Shown: positions 46,962 to 58,100 of the stretch, piece after piece
Layout of the letters: each line of letters opens with the position of its first letter
How positions within the stretch are numbered: position 1 is the stretch's first letter
The notes under the pieces: model-generated
What the model was told of the DNA's origin: nothing
Seen by the model: only the letters and a program-made list of their open reading frames with translations
Database searches by the model: none
Origin: Prochlorococcus sp. AG-363-M21
Lineage (GTDB): Bacteria; Cyanobacteriota; Cyanobacteriia; PCC-6307; Cyanobiaceae
Length of the DNA stretch: 64,000 nucleotides
Assembly: GCA_003278305.1 (NCBI GenBank)
Contig: QCFU01000001.1
Location: 62,001-126,000 of the forward strand
Reading direction: 5' to 3'
Program-made: the position numbers and the translations under genes

Positions 46962-47996
46962 ATGAATCTTTTAGCTTGTGACTTAGGAGGCACCAAAACA
47001 TTACTTGGTATTTATAAGGACGAAGGCTATCTAAAGCAGTTATATAAAAAATCCTATATATCTAAAGAATGGCAGAGCTTTGAAAAGTTACTAAATGATT
47101 TCTTAGTAGATTTACCAATATCTATAAATAAACCTGAATATGCTTGCATAGCCTGTGCAGGCCAAGTAATTAATAAGAGCGTAAAAATTACCAATCTTTT
47201 ATGGTCTCTCAATGAACAGGAACTGTGTCATGAATTTTCTTTTAAAGAATTGAATTTAATAAACGACTTTGCAGTAATTGTATTTGGAATACCATACTTT
47301 CAAAAGAAACAATATTCATTTATCCAATCACCCATACAGAAGTGTTATAAAAATCAGACTAAAATTATTTCCATAGTAGGAGCAGGGACAGGCTTAGGTT
47401 CTTCAAAAGGTTTAATCTCTGATAATAATATTATTTCCTTACCCAGTGAATCTGGACATGCTGAATTTTCTCCAAGGAATAAGCAGGAGTGGGATTTCTG
47501 TAATTGGATAAAGGATGACTTAAATTTAAAAAGAGTTTCAATTGAAAGAGTAGTTAGCGGAAAAGGCTTGAGTGACATTGCTAGATGGAAAATAGAAGTA
47601 AAAAACCTCCAAAACCATCCTCTTTGTAAACTTGCACAGGAATTCAAAATCAATCGATCTAATGACTTTTCATCACAAGTAACCAAGTATGCTTCAACAG
47701 GTGATTCAGACATGAAAGAAGTATTAGAAATTTGGCTAAGCGCCTATGGCTCAATGGCTGGAGATATAGCTCTGAAAGATCTTTGCACTGAAGGGCTTTG
47801 GATTGCAGGAGGAATCGCGGCGAAGAACTTAGAATTAATTAAATCTATGACATTTATAAATTCTTTAAGGAACAAAGGTCGCTTCTCTAGTTTCATTGAA
47901 AAAATTCCAATCATGGTATTAACCGATCCTGAGGCTGGCCTGTTTTCAGCTGCATGCAAGGCTAATTTAATTTCAAAATCTTCGCTATCTACTTAA
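46962..47996 (+). CDS. glk: Glucokinase
   Basis: Cytoplasmic ATP-dependent glucose kinase of the bacterial Glk family. The 344-residue protein has the phosphate loop LACDLGGTKTLLGIY, the sugar region LINDFAVIVFGIPYF with catalytic Asp, GAGTGLGSSKG and SESGHAEFSPRN, and the second ATP site LWIAGGIAAKN. The length fits. It would feed free glucose into glycolysis or the pentose phosphate pathway. It is 8 nt after thrS and 13 nt before thrB. Confidence 0.95.
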   Translation: MNLLACDLGGTKTLLGIYKDEGYLKQLYKKSYISKEWQSFEKLLNDFLVDLPISINKPEYACIACAGQVINKSVKITNLLWSLNEQELCHEFSFKELNLINDFAVIVFGIPYFQKKQYSFIQSPIQKCYKNQTKIISIVGAGTGLGSSKGLISDNNIISLPSESGHAEFSPRNKQEWDFCNWIKDDLNLKRVSIERVVSGKGLSDIARWKIEVKNLQNHPLCKLAQEFKINRSNDFSSQVTKYASTGDSDMKEVLEIWLSAYGSMAGDIALKDLCTEGLWIAGGIAAKNLELIKSMTFINSLRNKGRFSSFIEKIPIMVLTDPEAGLFSAACKANLISKSSLST

Positions 47997-48009
47997 TTAA
48001 ATAAAAGAA

Positions 48010-48951
48010 ATGCTTCAGCCACCTATTGGTAAAAAAGTTTTTGTTGAAGTCCCTTCAACTACAGCAAACCTAGGCCCAGGTTTTGATTGTCTTGGAGCAG
48101 CTTTAGACCTGAAAAATATATTTTCGATCAAAAGGATAAATGGAAATGGAGAAAGATTTGAATTAATTATGGAGAGTACGGAAGGCAATCACTTAAGGGG
48201 TGGCCCTGAAAATTTATTTTATAGAGCGGCTCAAAGGGTCTGGAAAGAGGCACAAATAGAACCTTTTGCTTTAGAGGCAAGAGTAAAACTAGCCGTTCCT
48301 CCTGCTAGAGGCCTTGGCAGCAGTGCAACAGCTATAGTTGCAGGCCTAGTTGGTGCAAATGCATTAATAGGAAATCCATTAAGCAAAGAGAAATTGCTTG
48401 AATTTGCAATAGATATAGAGGGCCATCCTGACAATGTTGTTCCATCATTAATAGGTGGACTATGTTTTACCGCAAAAGCAGCTTCAGAACGTTGGAGAAT
48501 AATTAGATGTGACTGGGATGATTCAATAAAAGCTGTTGTTGCAATCCCCTCGCTAAGGCTTAGCACAAGCGAAGCAAGAAGAGTAATGCCTAAGAATGTT
48601 CCGATAAGTGACGCAGTAATAAATTTAGGATCTCTAACACTTTTACTTAATGGATTAAGAACAGGCAAAGAAGATTTAATTGCAGAAGGCATGCATGATC
48701 GATTGCATGAACCTTATAGATGGAAATTAATAAAAGGAGGCTTAACAGTAAAAGAAGCTGCCATCAATGCAGGAGCCTTTGGATGCGCAATAAGTGGAGC
48801 TGGACCAAGCATATTAGCTTTATGCAAGAAAGACTTAGGGAAACGAGTCAGTCAGGCAATGGTTAGAGCCTGGGAATCGCAAGGGGTAGCTAGCAGAGCT
48901 CCCTTACTAAACCTTCAGACAACTGGGAGTTATTGGTATCCAGAAAAATAA
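48010..48951 (+). CDS. thrB: Homoserine kinase
   Basis: GHMP-family kinase phosphorylating L-homoserine in threonine synthesis. The 313-residue protein has the start VEVPSTTANLGPGFDCLGAALDL, the ATP loop PPARGLGSSATAIVAGLVGAN, IDIEGHPDNVVPSLIGGLC and the C-terminal GCAISGAGPSILAL, all ThrB-specific. It follows glk by 13 nt. thrC and hom are not in the window. Confidence 0.97.
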   Translation: MLQPPIGKKVFVEVPSTTANLGPGFDCLGAALDLKNIFSIKRINGNGERFELIMESTEGNHLRGGPENLFYRAAQRVWKEAQIEPFALEARVKLAVPPARGLGSSATAIVAGLVGANALIGNPLSKEKLLEFAIDIEGHPDNVVPSLIGGLCFTAKAASERWRIIRCDWDDSIKAVVAIPSLRLSTSEARRVMPKNVPISDAVINLGSLTLLLNGLRTGKEDLIAEGMHDRLHEPYRWKLIKGGLTVKEAAINAGAFGCAISGAGPSILALCKKDLGKRVSQAMVRAWESQGVASRAPLLNLQTTGSYWYPEK

Positions 48952-48995
48952 TAGGTAGTTCTACTTAGGCTTATTTCCCAAAAGCTGTTAGGTTC

Positions 48996-50588
48996 ATGTT
49001 CATACTCCATGCAACCATGGAAGACAATTTGGCAATAGCAACAGCATCACAAGCCAGTTTCCCTTGGCTCTCATTGATAATCCTGCTCCCAATTGCAGGC
49101 GCAATGGTCATGCAGTTTTTTAAAGTAGATGAAAAAAACAATAAAAATATTCATAGAAACATAGCTATAAGCTTTTTGCTTGCTGACTTCTTATTAATAA
49201 TATTTGTTTTCGTCAGACTCTTTAATAATCAATCTAGTCAACTCCAATTAATAGAAAGAATAAGCTGGCTTCCATTTATAGGACTTGAATGGTCACTTGG
49301 TGCTGATGGGCTTTCTGCACCGCTTGTTGTTTTAAGTGGTCTCATTACCCTCCTTGCAGCAATGACAAGCTGGAAGATACACAACAAGCCAAGGTTATAC
49401 TTTTCTCTTTTATTAATACAAGCTGCTGCACAAGCTCTAGTATTTTTATCTCAAGACTTCTTGCTTTTCTTTTTGGCCTGGGAACTAGAACTAGTACCCG
49501 TTTATCTTTTAATTGCAATATGGGGTGGGAAAAGAAGGCTTTATGCAGCAACGAAATTCATACTTTACACAGCTCTAGCTTCATTATTAATACTTATAAG
49601 TGGCCTGGCTTTAGCGTTATCTGGTCCTGAATTCACCTTAAATTTAACTGAATTAACAACAAGATCTCCTTCAGGAACATTTGCTCTTCTCTGTTACTTG
49701 GGCTTTTTAGTTGGTTTTGGGGTAAAACTTCCTATTTTTCCACTTCACACTTGGCTTCCAGATGCACACGGTGAAGCTAATGCACCTGTTTCAATGTTGT
49801 TAGCTGGAATTCTTTTAAAAATGGGCGGATACGCCTTACTAAGATTTAATGTTCAAATGTTTCCTGAGACACATGTAAAACTTGCTCCAGCACTGATAAT
49901 AATAGGAATAGTAAATATAATATATGGTGCTTTAAATGCGTTTGCTCAAGATAATGTAAAGCGTCGAATTGCATGTAGCTCCGTAAGTCATATGGGATTT
50001 GTTCTTTTGGGAATTGGAGCAATAAATGCCCTTGGGTTTAGTGGGGCAATGCTTCAAATGATTAGTCATGGACTAATAGCTGCAGCAATGTTTTTTATTA
50101 CTGGATCTTTTTACGAAAGAACCAATACACTCTCCATACCAAATATGGGCGGGTTAGCAAAAGTCCTACCTATCACTTTTGCTCTTTTTCTAATTAGTTC
50201 TTTAGCTTCTCTAGCTCTTCCTGGCATGAGTGGTTTTATTAGTGAGATAACTATTTTCCTAGGTATAACAAGTCAAGATGGTTTTACATCTATTTTTAGA
50301 TCAATAACTATTCTGATAGCAGCAATAGGACTTGTACTTACTCCTATTTATCTACTATCCATGTGTAGAAGAGTATTCTTTGGTCCACGAATTCCGGCTT
50401 TAGCTCTTGTAAAGGAAATGAATCCAAGAGAATTGACAATTGGCCTATCCCTTTTGGTGCCAACATTAATAATTGGTTTCTGGCCTAAAATTGCTACAAA
50501 TTTATTTGAAACATCTACTAATGCACTTGCTAGTGTTATTCAAACTCATACAACTTTAGCCTTATTAAATTCTACTTATATCGGATAG
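48996..50588 (+). CDS. ndhD: NAD(P)H-quinone oxidoreductase subunit 4 (NDH-1)
   Basis: Proton-pumping membrane subunit of thylakoid NDH-1, used in cyclic electron flow and respiration. The 530-residue protein has about 14 hydrophobic helices, the conserved [17 protein letters not shown] with the key Glu, and the antiporter-type Lys and His sites in [36 protein letters not shown] and [17 protein letters not shown]. It looks like NdhD1 (NDH-1L); NdhD2 is similar, while NdhD3/4 (CO2 uptake) are more distant. ATG 48996 or Met8 ([10 protein letters not shown]) could be the start. The next gene starts directly after the stop. Confidence 0.95.
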   Translation: MFILHATMEDNLAIATASQASFPWLSLIILLPIAGAMVMQFFKVDEKNNKNIHRNIAISFLLADFLLIIFVFVRLFNNQSSQLQLIERISWLPFIGLEWSLGADGLSAPLVVLSGLITLLAAMTSWKIHNKPRLYFSLLLIQAAAQALVFLSQDFLLFFLAWELELVPVYLLIAIWGGKRRLYAATKFILYTALASLLILISGLALALSGPEFTLNLTELTTRSPSGTFALLCYLGFLVGFGVKLPIFPLHTWLPDAHGEANAPVSMLLAGILLKMGGYALLRFNVQMFPETHVKLAPALIIIGIVNIIYGALNAFAQDNVKRRIACSSVSHMGFVLLGIGAINALGFSGAMLQMISHGLIAAAMFFITGSFYERTNTLSIPNMGGLAKVLPITFALFLISSLASLALPGMSGFISEITIFLGITSQDGFTSIFRSITILIAAIGLVLTPIYLLSMCRRVFFGPRIPALALVKEMNPRELTIGLSLLVPTLIIGFWPKIATNLFETSTNALASVIQTHTTLALLNSTYIG

Positions 50589-52718
50589 ATGGAAAATTCA
50601 AAAACTACACCTGCCATATTAAAAGGCCATGGCCTACCAAATTACTCTGAAATTACACCAAAACAGATAAATCAATCAATTCCCATTCTTTTAAAGAGAT
50701 TAACAATTGAGTTTAACTTATTAGAGAGTGAACTAGAAAAAATAATTGATCAAAATCAATGCCTTGACTGGGATAGGTCAATGAATCCTCTCTACAGAAT
50801 AACGGAAGCACTTCGATGGAGTTGGGGTACTATTTCACACTTGAATGGTGTATCAAATTCATCTGAACTTCGAGATGCCTACAGCTCACAACAACCAGAT
50901 ATTATTAGATTTAGTAATCGCATCGGTCAAAGCAAAATACTTTTTAAAGCATTATCAAAATTAAAGACATCATCAATAAACTCATTAGATAGTGCACAAT
51001 TACGCATCATAGAAACAGAACTTTTAGCTATGAAGCACAAAGGGATAGGACTTAATGATAAGGACCAAAAAGAATTCAATAAATATAGTGAAAGACTTGG
51101 AGAATTATCTACAGGGTTTAGCAATAATGTTTTAGATGCCACCAAAGAGTGGTCATTATTAATTTCAGATCCAGACGAATTACATGGTATTCCAGCAAGT
51201 ACACTTGAATCGTTGGCGGAATCTGCGAAGAATTTAGACTTAAAGGAATACACAAATACTGATAAAACAACCTCAACTAATGGCCCTTGGCTACTAGGAT
51301 TAGACATGCCAACTTATATATCTGTTCTCACTTTTGCTAATAATAGAAATCTCAGAGAAAAAATATATAAAGCCTATATGAGTAGAGCAAGCTCAGGAAA
51401 AACAAATAATCAAGAAGTAATAGAAGAAATTCTGGACATAAGGGAAAAGCAAGCAGAAATTCTTGGTTATAACAATTGGGCTGAACTAAGCATTTCGAGT
51501 AAAATGGCAGATGATGTAACAGCAGTAGATTCATTATTAGAAGAGTTGCGAATACCTGCTATGGCAGCAGCAAAAAAAGAAATAAAAGAACTTACAAAAC
51601 TAGCATTTAAAGAAACTAATGGTGAAATCAATCATCTTGCTCCCTGGGATATTAACTACTGGTCTGAGAGGTTAAAGAAAGAAAAGTTTAACTTAAATCA
51701 AGAATCACTTAGAGCATGGTTCCCATTACCTCAAGTTCTTGAAGGTCTATTTAAACTTTGCAAAAGACTATTTCAAATAAGCTTTATAGAAGAAGAAGAA
51801 GAATATCCAAAATGGCATGATGATGTAAAACTATTCAACGTTTTAGATTCTAATAACAAAAAAATAGCTTCTTTTTATCTTGACCCATACTCAAGACCTA
51901 CAAGCAAAAGAGGTGGTGCATGGATGGATGAATGCTTAACAAAAGAGGTTCGTGAAGCTGAAGAAGATGTTCTACCTGTAGCCTATCTGGTTTGCAATCA
52001 AACCCCACCAGTAGGTGATAAGCCAAGTTTAATGAGTTTCGAAGAAGTCAAAACACTATTTCATGAGTTCGGCCATGGGCTTCAACACATGCTAACAACA
52101 GTCAAATACCCGCAAGCAGCAGGCATTAATAATGTCGAATGGGATGCTGTTGAATTACCAAGCCAATTTATGGAAAATTGGTGTTTGGACGAAATAACAT
52201 TAAATGGAATAGCACAACATTGGGAAACAAAAGAACCACTCCCTAAACAAGAGCTTGAAAAACTTAAGTCTTCTCAAAATTTTAATTCTGGTTTAAATAC
52301 ACTTCGCCAAATTCATTTTGCAATTACAGATCTCAAATTACACAGTGAATGGGATAAAAAGTCAGGCATAACTCCTGACCAATTCCGGAGACATATTGCT
52401 AAAAACACTACTGTAATTTCACCAATTCCAGAGGACCAGTTCCTTTGTTCATTCAGCCACATTTTCGCAGGTGGTTATTCTGCAGGATATTATTCATATA
52501 AATGGGCAGAGGTGTTAAGTGCAGATGCATTCTCTGCATTTGAAGAGATTGGATTAAACAATGAGAAAGAGGTAAGAGCTAAAGGGAAGTTATTCAGAGA
52601 GACAATTCTTGGACTTGGTGGCAGTATTTCACCCTCAGAAATATTTAAATTATTTCGTGGAAGAAATGTCAGCACTAAAGCCCTGATCAAGCATTCTGGT
52701 TTTCAATCAAGTAAATAA
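50589..52718 (+). CDS. M3-family oligopeptidase (oligopeptidase A-like)
   Basis: Zinc peptidase that degrades short peptides, including cleaved signal peptides in E. coli (PrlC/OpdA). The 709-residue protein has HEFGH at residues 492-496 and the third ligand Glu522 (in DAVELPSQFMENW), 25 residues later, as in M3. The helical N-terminal lid and GGYSAGYYSYKWAEVLSADAF near the C terminus match. No signal peptide, so it is cytoplasmic. It starts next to the ndhD stop and converges with the lipase-like gene, overlapping by 12 bp. Confidence 0.95.
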   Translation: MENSKTTPAILKGHGLPNYSEITPKQINQSIPILLKRLTIEFNLLESELEKIIDQNQCLDWDRSMNPLYRITEALRWSWGTISHLNGVSNSSELRDAYSSQQPDIIRFSNRIGQSKILFKALSKLKTSSINSLDSAQLRIIETELLAMKHKGIGLNDKDQKEFNKYSERLGELSTGFSNNVLDATKEWSLLISDPDELHGIPASTLESLAESAKNLDLKEYTNTDKTTSTNGPWLLGLDMPTYISVLTFANNRNLREKIYKAYMSRASSGKTNNQEVIEEILDIREKQAEILGYNNWAELSISSKMADDVTAVDSLLEELRIPAMAAAKKEIKELTKLAFKETNGEINHLAPWDINYWSERLKKEKFNLNQESLRAWFPLPQVLEGLFKLCKRLFQISFIEEEEEYPKWHDDVKLFNVLDSNNKKIASFYLDPYSRPTSKRGGAWMDECLTKEVREAEEDVLPVAYLVCNQTPPVGDKPSLMSFEEVKTLFHEFGHGLQHMLTTVKYPQAAGINNVEWDAVELPSQFMENWCLDEITLNGIAQHWETKEPLPKQELEKLKSSQNFNSGLNTLRQIHFAITDLKLHSEWDKKSGITPDQFRRHIAKNTTVISPIPEDQFLCSFSHIFAGGYSAGYYSYKWAEVLSADAFSAFEEIGLNNEKEVRAKGKLFRETILGLGGSISPSEIFKLFRGRNVSTKALIKHSGFQSSK

Positions 52719-53306
52719 TATTGCCTTTTTTAAACATCTAATAGCTTTAGAACTTTTGATCAATCCTTTGTGAGTAAGTACAGGTAATGGCTGAGAATGA
52801 CCATATGGAAGAACAGCTCGCCAACCAGGAAAGACCATTAGATCCCAATTAGAATAAAAACTAACGCAATCAACTCCTTTCAGTTGAGCTTTACTTTTAT
52901 TTAAATCACATAAAAACTTACTTCCTAATTTCATTTCAGCTATTCCATTAAACATAAAAGAAGCTATTAATTGCGCTGTCAATGTACCTTGTTGTGGGGA
53001 TCCGACACTGAAAAAACGCTTTGTTCTTTTACAACCCTCTAATTCTTGCAACCAAAAACGACCAATTAAGCCTCCCATAGAAAACCCTAATAGATCAATA
53101 GAGGTAACATCGTCGAATCTGTTAATTATTCGATGATTTAGCTCTATTGCCAATTTACTGATAGAAGTTCTCCCAAAATCATGTGGAAGATGAGGGGTAT
53201 AAATAAAGTCATCTGATTGGTTGAAACTAGAAATCAGCCCATTAAAAAGTCTGGGGTTATCCCATAGACCATGTATTAGAACAAGTGGTCTTCGTAAATG
53301 ACTCAC
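52707..53306 (-). CDS. Alpha/beta hydrolase, lipase-like
   Basis: A 199-residue cytoplasmic protein with VLIHGLWDNPRLFNGLI (oxyanion region) and the nucleophile elbow LLGFSMGGLIGRFWLQ, Ser in GFSMGG. The remainder fits a short triacylglycerol-lipase or esterase type; the catalytic His is likely in LTHKGL near the C terminus. The size is small but complete for this class in picocyanobacteria. It follows folB by 2 nt. Substrate unknown. Confidence 0.85.
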   Translation of the reverse strand: MSHLRRPLVLIHGLWDNPRLFNGLISSFNQSDDFIYTPHLPHDFGRTSISKLAIELNHRIINRFDDVTSIDLLGFSMGGLIGRFWLQELEGCKRTKRFFSVGSPQQGTLTAQLIASFMFNGIAEMKLGSKFLCDLNKSKAQLKGVDCVSFYSNWDLMVFPGWRAVLPYGHSQPLPVLTHKGLIKSSKAIRCLKKAILFT

Positions 53307-53308
53307 CT

Positions 53309-53695
53309 TTAATTAAGCAATTCCTGATTACGTACCCTTTGTATAGAAACTGTTCCTGTAAAACCAGCAATAGGTGGTTTAGTTTTCGTTAAAGATATTT
53401 GCATTGGGATAGATCCATAAACAGTTTCTAAATAATCAAGAACCTTTTCACTAAATAATTCAATGGTTAAACAATTAAGCGCAAAGGAAAGTCTTTGCAA
53501 TCCTTTGATTGCAATAGAATAATCTGCAGTTGCTAAAAGGTCATCACCTTGTATAGCCTTGCTAAAATCTAGCCATAATGTGATATCTAAAATAAATTCC
53601 TGTCCAAATAGACGTTCATCTTCTAGGACGCCTACATGAGCCCACAAATTAATATTATTAACATGTAGTGCATCAAAGCTCTGGTCATGATTCAT
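53309..53695 (-). CDS. folB: Dihydroneopterin aldolase
   Basis: Folate-pathway enzyme that splits dihydroneopterin into 6-hydroxymethyl-dihydropterin and glycolaldehyde. The 128-residue protein shows the family pattern [38 protein letters not shown] and [18 protein letters not shown]; the catalytic Lys is likely in SLTKTKPP. It overlaps proA by 4 bp (ATGA), so the genes are coupled, an ordering more likely due to compaction than shared pathway. Confidence 0.93.
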   Translation of the reverse strand: MNHDQSFDALHVNNINLWAHVGVLEDERLFGQEFILDITLWLDFSKAIQGDDLLATADYSIAIKGLQRLSFALNCLTIELFSEKVLDYLETVYGSIPMQISLTKTKPPIAGFTGTVSIQRVRNQELLN

Positions 53696-55008
53696 GGTTT
53701 CAAAGACTTATGAGAAAAGACTCGTTTACCAGAAACATAATCAGCCGCAATATGCCCATTACCTCTTAAGAAATAACGATAAGTTACCAAGCCTTCTAAG
53801 CCAACAGGTCCTCTGGGAGGTAAGGTCTGAGTGCTAATACCAACTTCTGCACCAAATCCATAACGAAAACCATCAGCAAATCTTGTAGAACAGTTATGAT
53901 ATACACCTGAACTATCAATCGATGATAGAAATCTATTTGCTATAGATGAATCTTCTGTAACGATACCATCTGTATGACGTGATCCATATTGCCTAATATG
54001 ATCTAACGCTTCATCAATGTCAGAAACAACCTTTAATGAGAGTGACAAGTCTAGGTATTCTGTAGACCAATCTTCGTCTTTAGCAATTCCCTTGACTCCT
54101 AGTTGTTGACATACTTCATCTCCCAAAAGATCAACTCCTATGGTTTCCAAGGGTTGAATAGCATTCATTAAAAACTTAGAGGCAATAGATTCATGCAGAA
54201 GAAGAGTCTCTATAGCATTGCAAGCAGCTGGGTATTGACATTTGCTATCAATAACAATAGCCAATGCCATCTCTAAATCGGCTTGACTATCAATATATAA
54301 ATGACAAATGCCATCAGCATGTCCAAGTACAGGGATTCTTGTGTTGTCTTGAATAAAGCGAACCAATTCATTGCTTCCTCTAGGAATAATCAAATCAACG
54401 TACTTTTCAAGTTTAAGCAAAGCCAAGCTTTCTGCACGTGTAGTTAGAAGGCAAAGAGAACTCTTTGGGAAGCCTGAATTAGACAACCCTTCTTCAAGGG
54501 CATTAATAATAGCCATGTTGGTTTTATTCGCTTCACTCCCACCTTTAAGAATTGCAGCATTGCCAGATCTAATAGCAAGTGATGCTATCTGCATCACGGC
54601 ATCCGGTCTGGATTCAAAAATCACACCTATAACACCTAGTGGAACTGTAATTCTTTCAAGAAAGAGCCCCTCATCCAATTCTTTATACATTTGTCTTAAG
54701 CCAATCGGATCCGACAATTCGGCAACTTGCTTGACTCCTTTAATAGCCATCGCTAATTTTTCTTGGTCCAACTTAAGTCTCGACAGCAGTGCTTGAGCAA
54801 GACCTGAGGTAGATGCTTCTTTTAAATCATGAGAATTTGCCAATAGAATATCTTCAGAATGATTCTCCAATGAATCTGCCATTGAAAATAAAGCTCTTTT
54901 ACGCTGCGAATCTGATGTTTGCGCCAAATCTATTGCTGAGCGTTTAACGTCGCCTGCTCGTTGTAATAGAACCTCAGATGGTTCTGGAACACTGGTTGAA
55001 TTACTCAT
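53692..55008 (-). CDS. proA: Gamma-glutamyl phosphate reductase
   Basis: Second step of proline synthesis, reducing glutamyl-5-phosphate with NADPH. The 438-residue aldehyde-dehydrogenase-fold protein has the nucleotide region [37 protein letters not shown], the catalytic Cys in [14 protein letters not shown] and [24 protein letters not shown] prefer ATG 55008 ([12 protein letters not shown]), which has AGGA upstream; the frame extends to ATG 55032. An AT-rich palindrome lies at 55044-55071. folB overlaps its end. Confidence 0.96.
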   Translation of the reverse strand: MSNSTSVPEPSEVLLQRAGDVKRSAIDLAQTSDSQRKRALFSMADSLENHSEDILLANSHDLKEASTSGLAQALLSRLKLDQEKLAMAIKGVKQVAELSDPIGLRQMYKELDEGLFLERITVPLGVIGVIFESRPDAVMQIASLAIRSGNAAILKGGSEANKTNMAIINALEEGLSNSGFPKSSLCLLTTRAESLALLKLEKYVDLIIPRGSNELVRFIQDNTRIPVLGHADGICHLYIDSQADLEMALAIVIDSKCQYPAACNAIETLLLHESIASKFLMNAIQPLETIGVDLLGDEVCQQLGVKGIAKDEDWSTEYLDLSLSLKVVSDIDEALDHIRQYGSRHTDGIVTEDSSIANRFLSSIDSSGVYHNCSTRFADGFRYGFGAEVGISTQTLPPRGPVGLEGLVTYRYFLRGNGHIAADYVSGKRVFSHKSLKP

Positions 55009-55043
55009 GAATTCATTGATTCCTGCAGTCATTTATTACTATC

Positions 55044-55071
55044 ATGCATAAAAACAAATTTTTATATGCAT
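55044..55071. repeat. AT-rich palindrome upstream of proA
   Basis: ATGCATA (55044-55050) pairs with TATGCAT (55065-55071), with further A/T pairing inside after one mismatch. It lies 12 bp upstream of the longer proA frame and 36 bp upstream of the preferred start. It could be a weak hairpin between tamB and proA or an operator. No T-run follows it, so it is not a standard terminator. The gap 55033-55185 holds no gene. Confidence 0.5.
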
Positions 55072-55185
55072 TGAAATGTTCTAATGCAAAAAAAGGAAAT
55101 AAAAAGCAACCAAAAGCCTCTAGATCTGGATAAATATAGATGACTTAACCAAGTTGTCAATCATGAGATTTATCCTCATAGAACT

Positions 55186-58100
55186 TTAATATCTAAAATA
55201 GATTTGAAATTCACTTTGCCAATTTCCATCTTTATCATATGAGCCAAGTATTCCTAAGTTCGAATTAAATTGATATGTCATTGTTCCTTGAGGCGGAATG
55301 TCTTCTCTATCTGGCGTTGCTTTTAAGGAGAAATTAATTTTATCTGTCAAATCAAAACCCATTTCTGTAACCCAAGCCTGCTGAAAAGGTAAATCACCTG
55401 GATTAGAGTCAGAGTTTGCAGAATTATTATCTGAACGTGTATTCACACCCTCCTGACTTCTTACAAAGGTTGGGTAAACAGAAAATTGTATTCTATCGCT
55501 AAAAGAACCTGCAATATTTCCCAAGTAAGGGGAAACAAAAGACTGACCGACAAAGTTTACAAGGACTTCACCTCTTCCACCATCTCTGCCCTCTAATAGT
55601 TTAGTCAATGAATTACCACCTATTAAATCAAGTAATTGGCTTTCAGGCAGATCAGGTGTACTTCTTATTGAATAATTCTTTGTCAGGCGATCTGCTGGTC
55701 CAGTGGTAGTGAGTTCAACTTTAATCAATCTAGATCCTCCAATTCCACCTGCGCTAGAACCATTTAAAGCAAAATCTGTTGAGGAAGAAATATTAATAGG
55801 ATCTGAAACTGTATCTGGAACTCTTGCTACCATTTTAAGATCAATAAATGGTATAATTCCTGTAGAGGGTGCAAAAATAGCTACATTAGGAGACTTTTTA
55901 TCAAGAACGAAAGTAGTTGTAAACAAATTAACACGACCATTATTTAGTTGAATCAATCCTTTAAGCTCCAAATCTTCAGTGAATGGCCCATCGAGGGAAA
56001 CTGAACCTTGAGCATTAAAACTAGTTATGGGTAAAGACACTACCTTAAACTTTTCACCTAAAACTAATTTCAAATTATTAAATGAAAGAGAGGAAATACT
56101 CTTGGGCATAATGGATTTAATAAATCTTGAGGCCGACTCATTCTTCGACTGAATAAAGAAATCAAGAGGTTGGTTGCCATCCCAACTCTGCTCAGGCAAG
56201 CGTCTAAGATAATTAGTGTTATTAATAGAACTAGTCTCACGAGATTTAGACGTTGGGCCTACACCAAATCCCTGCAAGGAAAGTAATCCTTCATCAATAA
56301 AAACCTCTCCTCCAATAACTGGTTCTATTAAAGAACCTCGGAGATCAAGTTTAGATGATATTGTGAAATTTGAGTTTACTCTAACCAAATCAAAGTTATC
56401 TATATTTATAGTCAAGGGTATGTCTTCTGGCTCTTGCCTTCTAAATAATGATATCACACCCTTACTTTGTAACTTTCCTTTATCACCTACATCAGCTATT
56501 AAATTGAGAATCTCTAGTCGATTAAAATCAAAAACCATTTCCGAATCTAAATTCTTAAGTTCCTGCTGAAAGACATTTATTGCACTATCTCTTAGAACCA
56601 AAAAGCCGTTGGCCATGGGATTTAGAAGAGTACCCCTTAAAAACAAGCGGAACTCTGCATTGCCACTCTTAAATTCAACAAGACCATCTGACAATCCATC
56701 AAGGAAGGTCAATCCGTCTCCATGACTTTCAACTCGCAAGTTGAATAATGAAGTCTCAGAAAAGGGTATTTGACCTCTAATAGTTATTGGTTCATTGGAA
56801 GCCGAAGATCTAATGGCAACGTCTACATTAATAAGTGAATCTAAAAGAGATAGCTTTCCAATTTCTAGTTCAAACGGATCTTTATCAATAGTAGCATCAG
56901 AAAGAATTAGATCTGCAGTAATTTCAGGGAATTGATTCTTTAGTCGATATTTGCCATTGACACCAACCATGCCGTTCAATGAAGAAGGCAATTGAACTAA
57001 TAATGAGAAGAGTGAAATAGGTACATTGATAAACGAGAATTCACCACCACCATCATCATGCCAAGAACCGTTATATGTTGCATTAAACGGTTTAATTGTT
57101 GCCACATCAACAACTTGGCCTTTTATCCAAAGTTTTCCGGAGGCTTTTAAAGCTAAATGCAATTTTAAAAAATCAGTTCCTGTAATTTCGACATCTGCAT
57201 TGATATAGCCTTGAAGTTCTTCTGGGTTTATTATCTTATTTTTATATGTTTCATTTTTATTTTTTTCTAATAAGACTACTGAACGAACCCAATTCTTTAA
57301 TTGATTATCAATAGTCTCAGACATTGCTATAGAAAGTCTTTGGATATCCTCCGCATTGCCCATTGGCAACTTAGTGTCCTGGTTTATCTCTGATAGTTCT
57401 AACAAGCTGTTAGCCAACCAGGTGGGGCTAATCTCCTTTGCTATAGCCTTAGCCCATATAGCACCTCCAAGCGAGCCGTTTGCAGACAAAGATATTTGCC
57501 CACTATCAAGTGGAAGCAACTGACCTGTCAGAGAATATTTATTTTTAAAATAACTGCCAGTAAAACTTGCTTCTTTTAATCCAAGCCCTGCATATCTTGG
57601 GCCACTATAGGTCACTTCACCATCTATATAAAGGGGGTTTACATCAAATGTTCCATTTCCAGACAATAAACCGAAAATCCGCTGAAAGTCCTTATCTAAA
57701 AAAGTAGATAATTCTATTCTATCCAATCTAAAATTATTTATATTCCATTTATAACTATCTAAAAAACTAGTTATAGATATTTGCCCATCACGCCTTTCAA
57801 AAACAAGCTTATCTAGTGACCAGTTGGATTTCATGTCAGCTATAAGTTTCCCAGGCACTGAAGCACCTATAGGCGACAGATTCAATTGGGCACTGTCACC
57901 ATATGTGCCGATAAAAGTTCCAAGCCACTTTTCTTGGAGACGTACTGAACCTATTCTTGGATTTTCTATACCTATATTAATATTGCTAGACAAAGAGTTT
58001 AGCTTCCCTTTTATGATTCCATTTGCATAAATATTACCATCCAAGGGATAGCCTAAAAGTTCTTCTAATTGACCTACATTAAAGGTCTCTAAATCGAGAT

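Noticed and set aside
48231-48692. 153-codon frame antisense to thrB
   Set aside because: A shadow of thrB in the opposite strand; the thrB frame has all GHMP kinase motifs.
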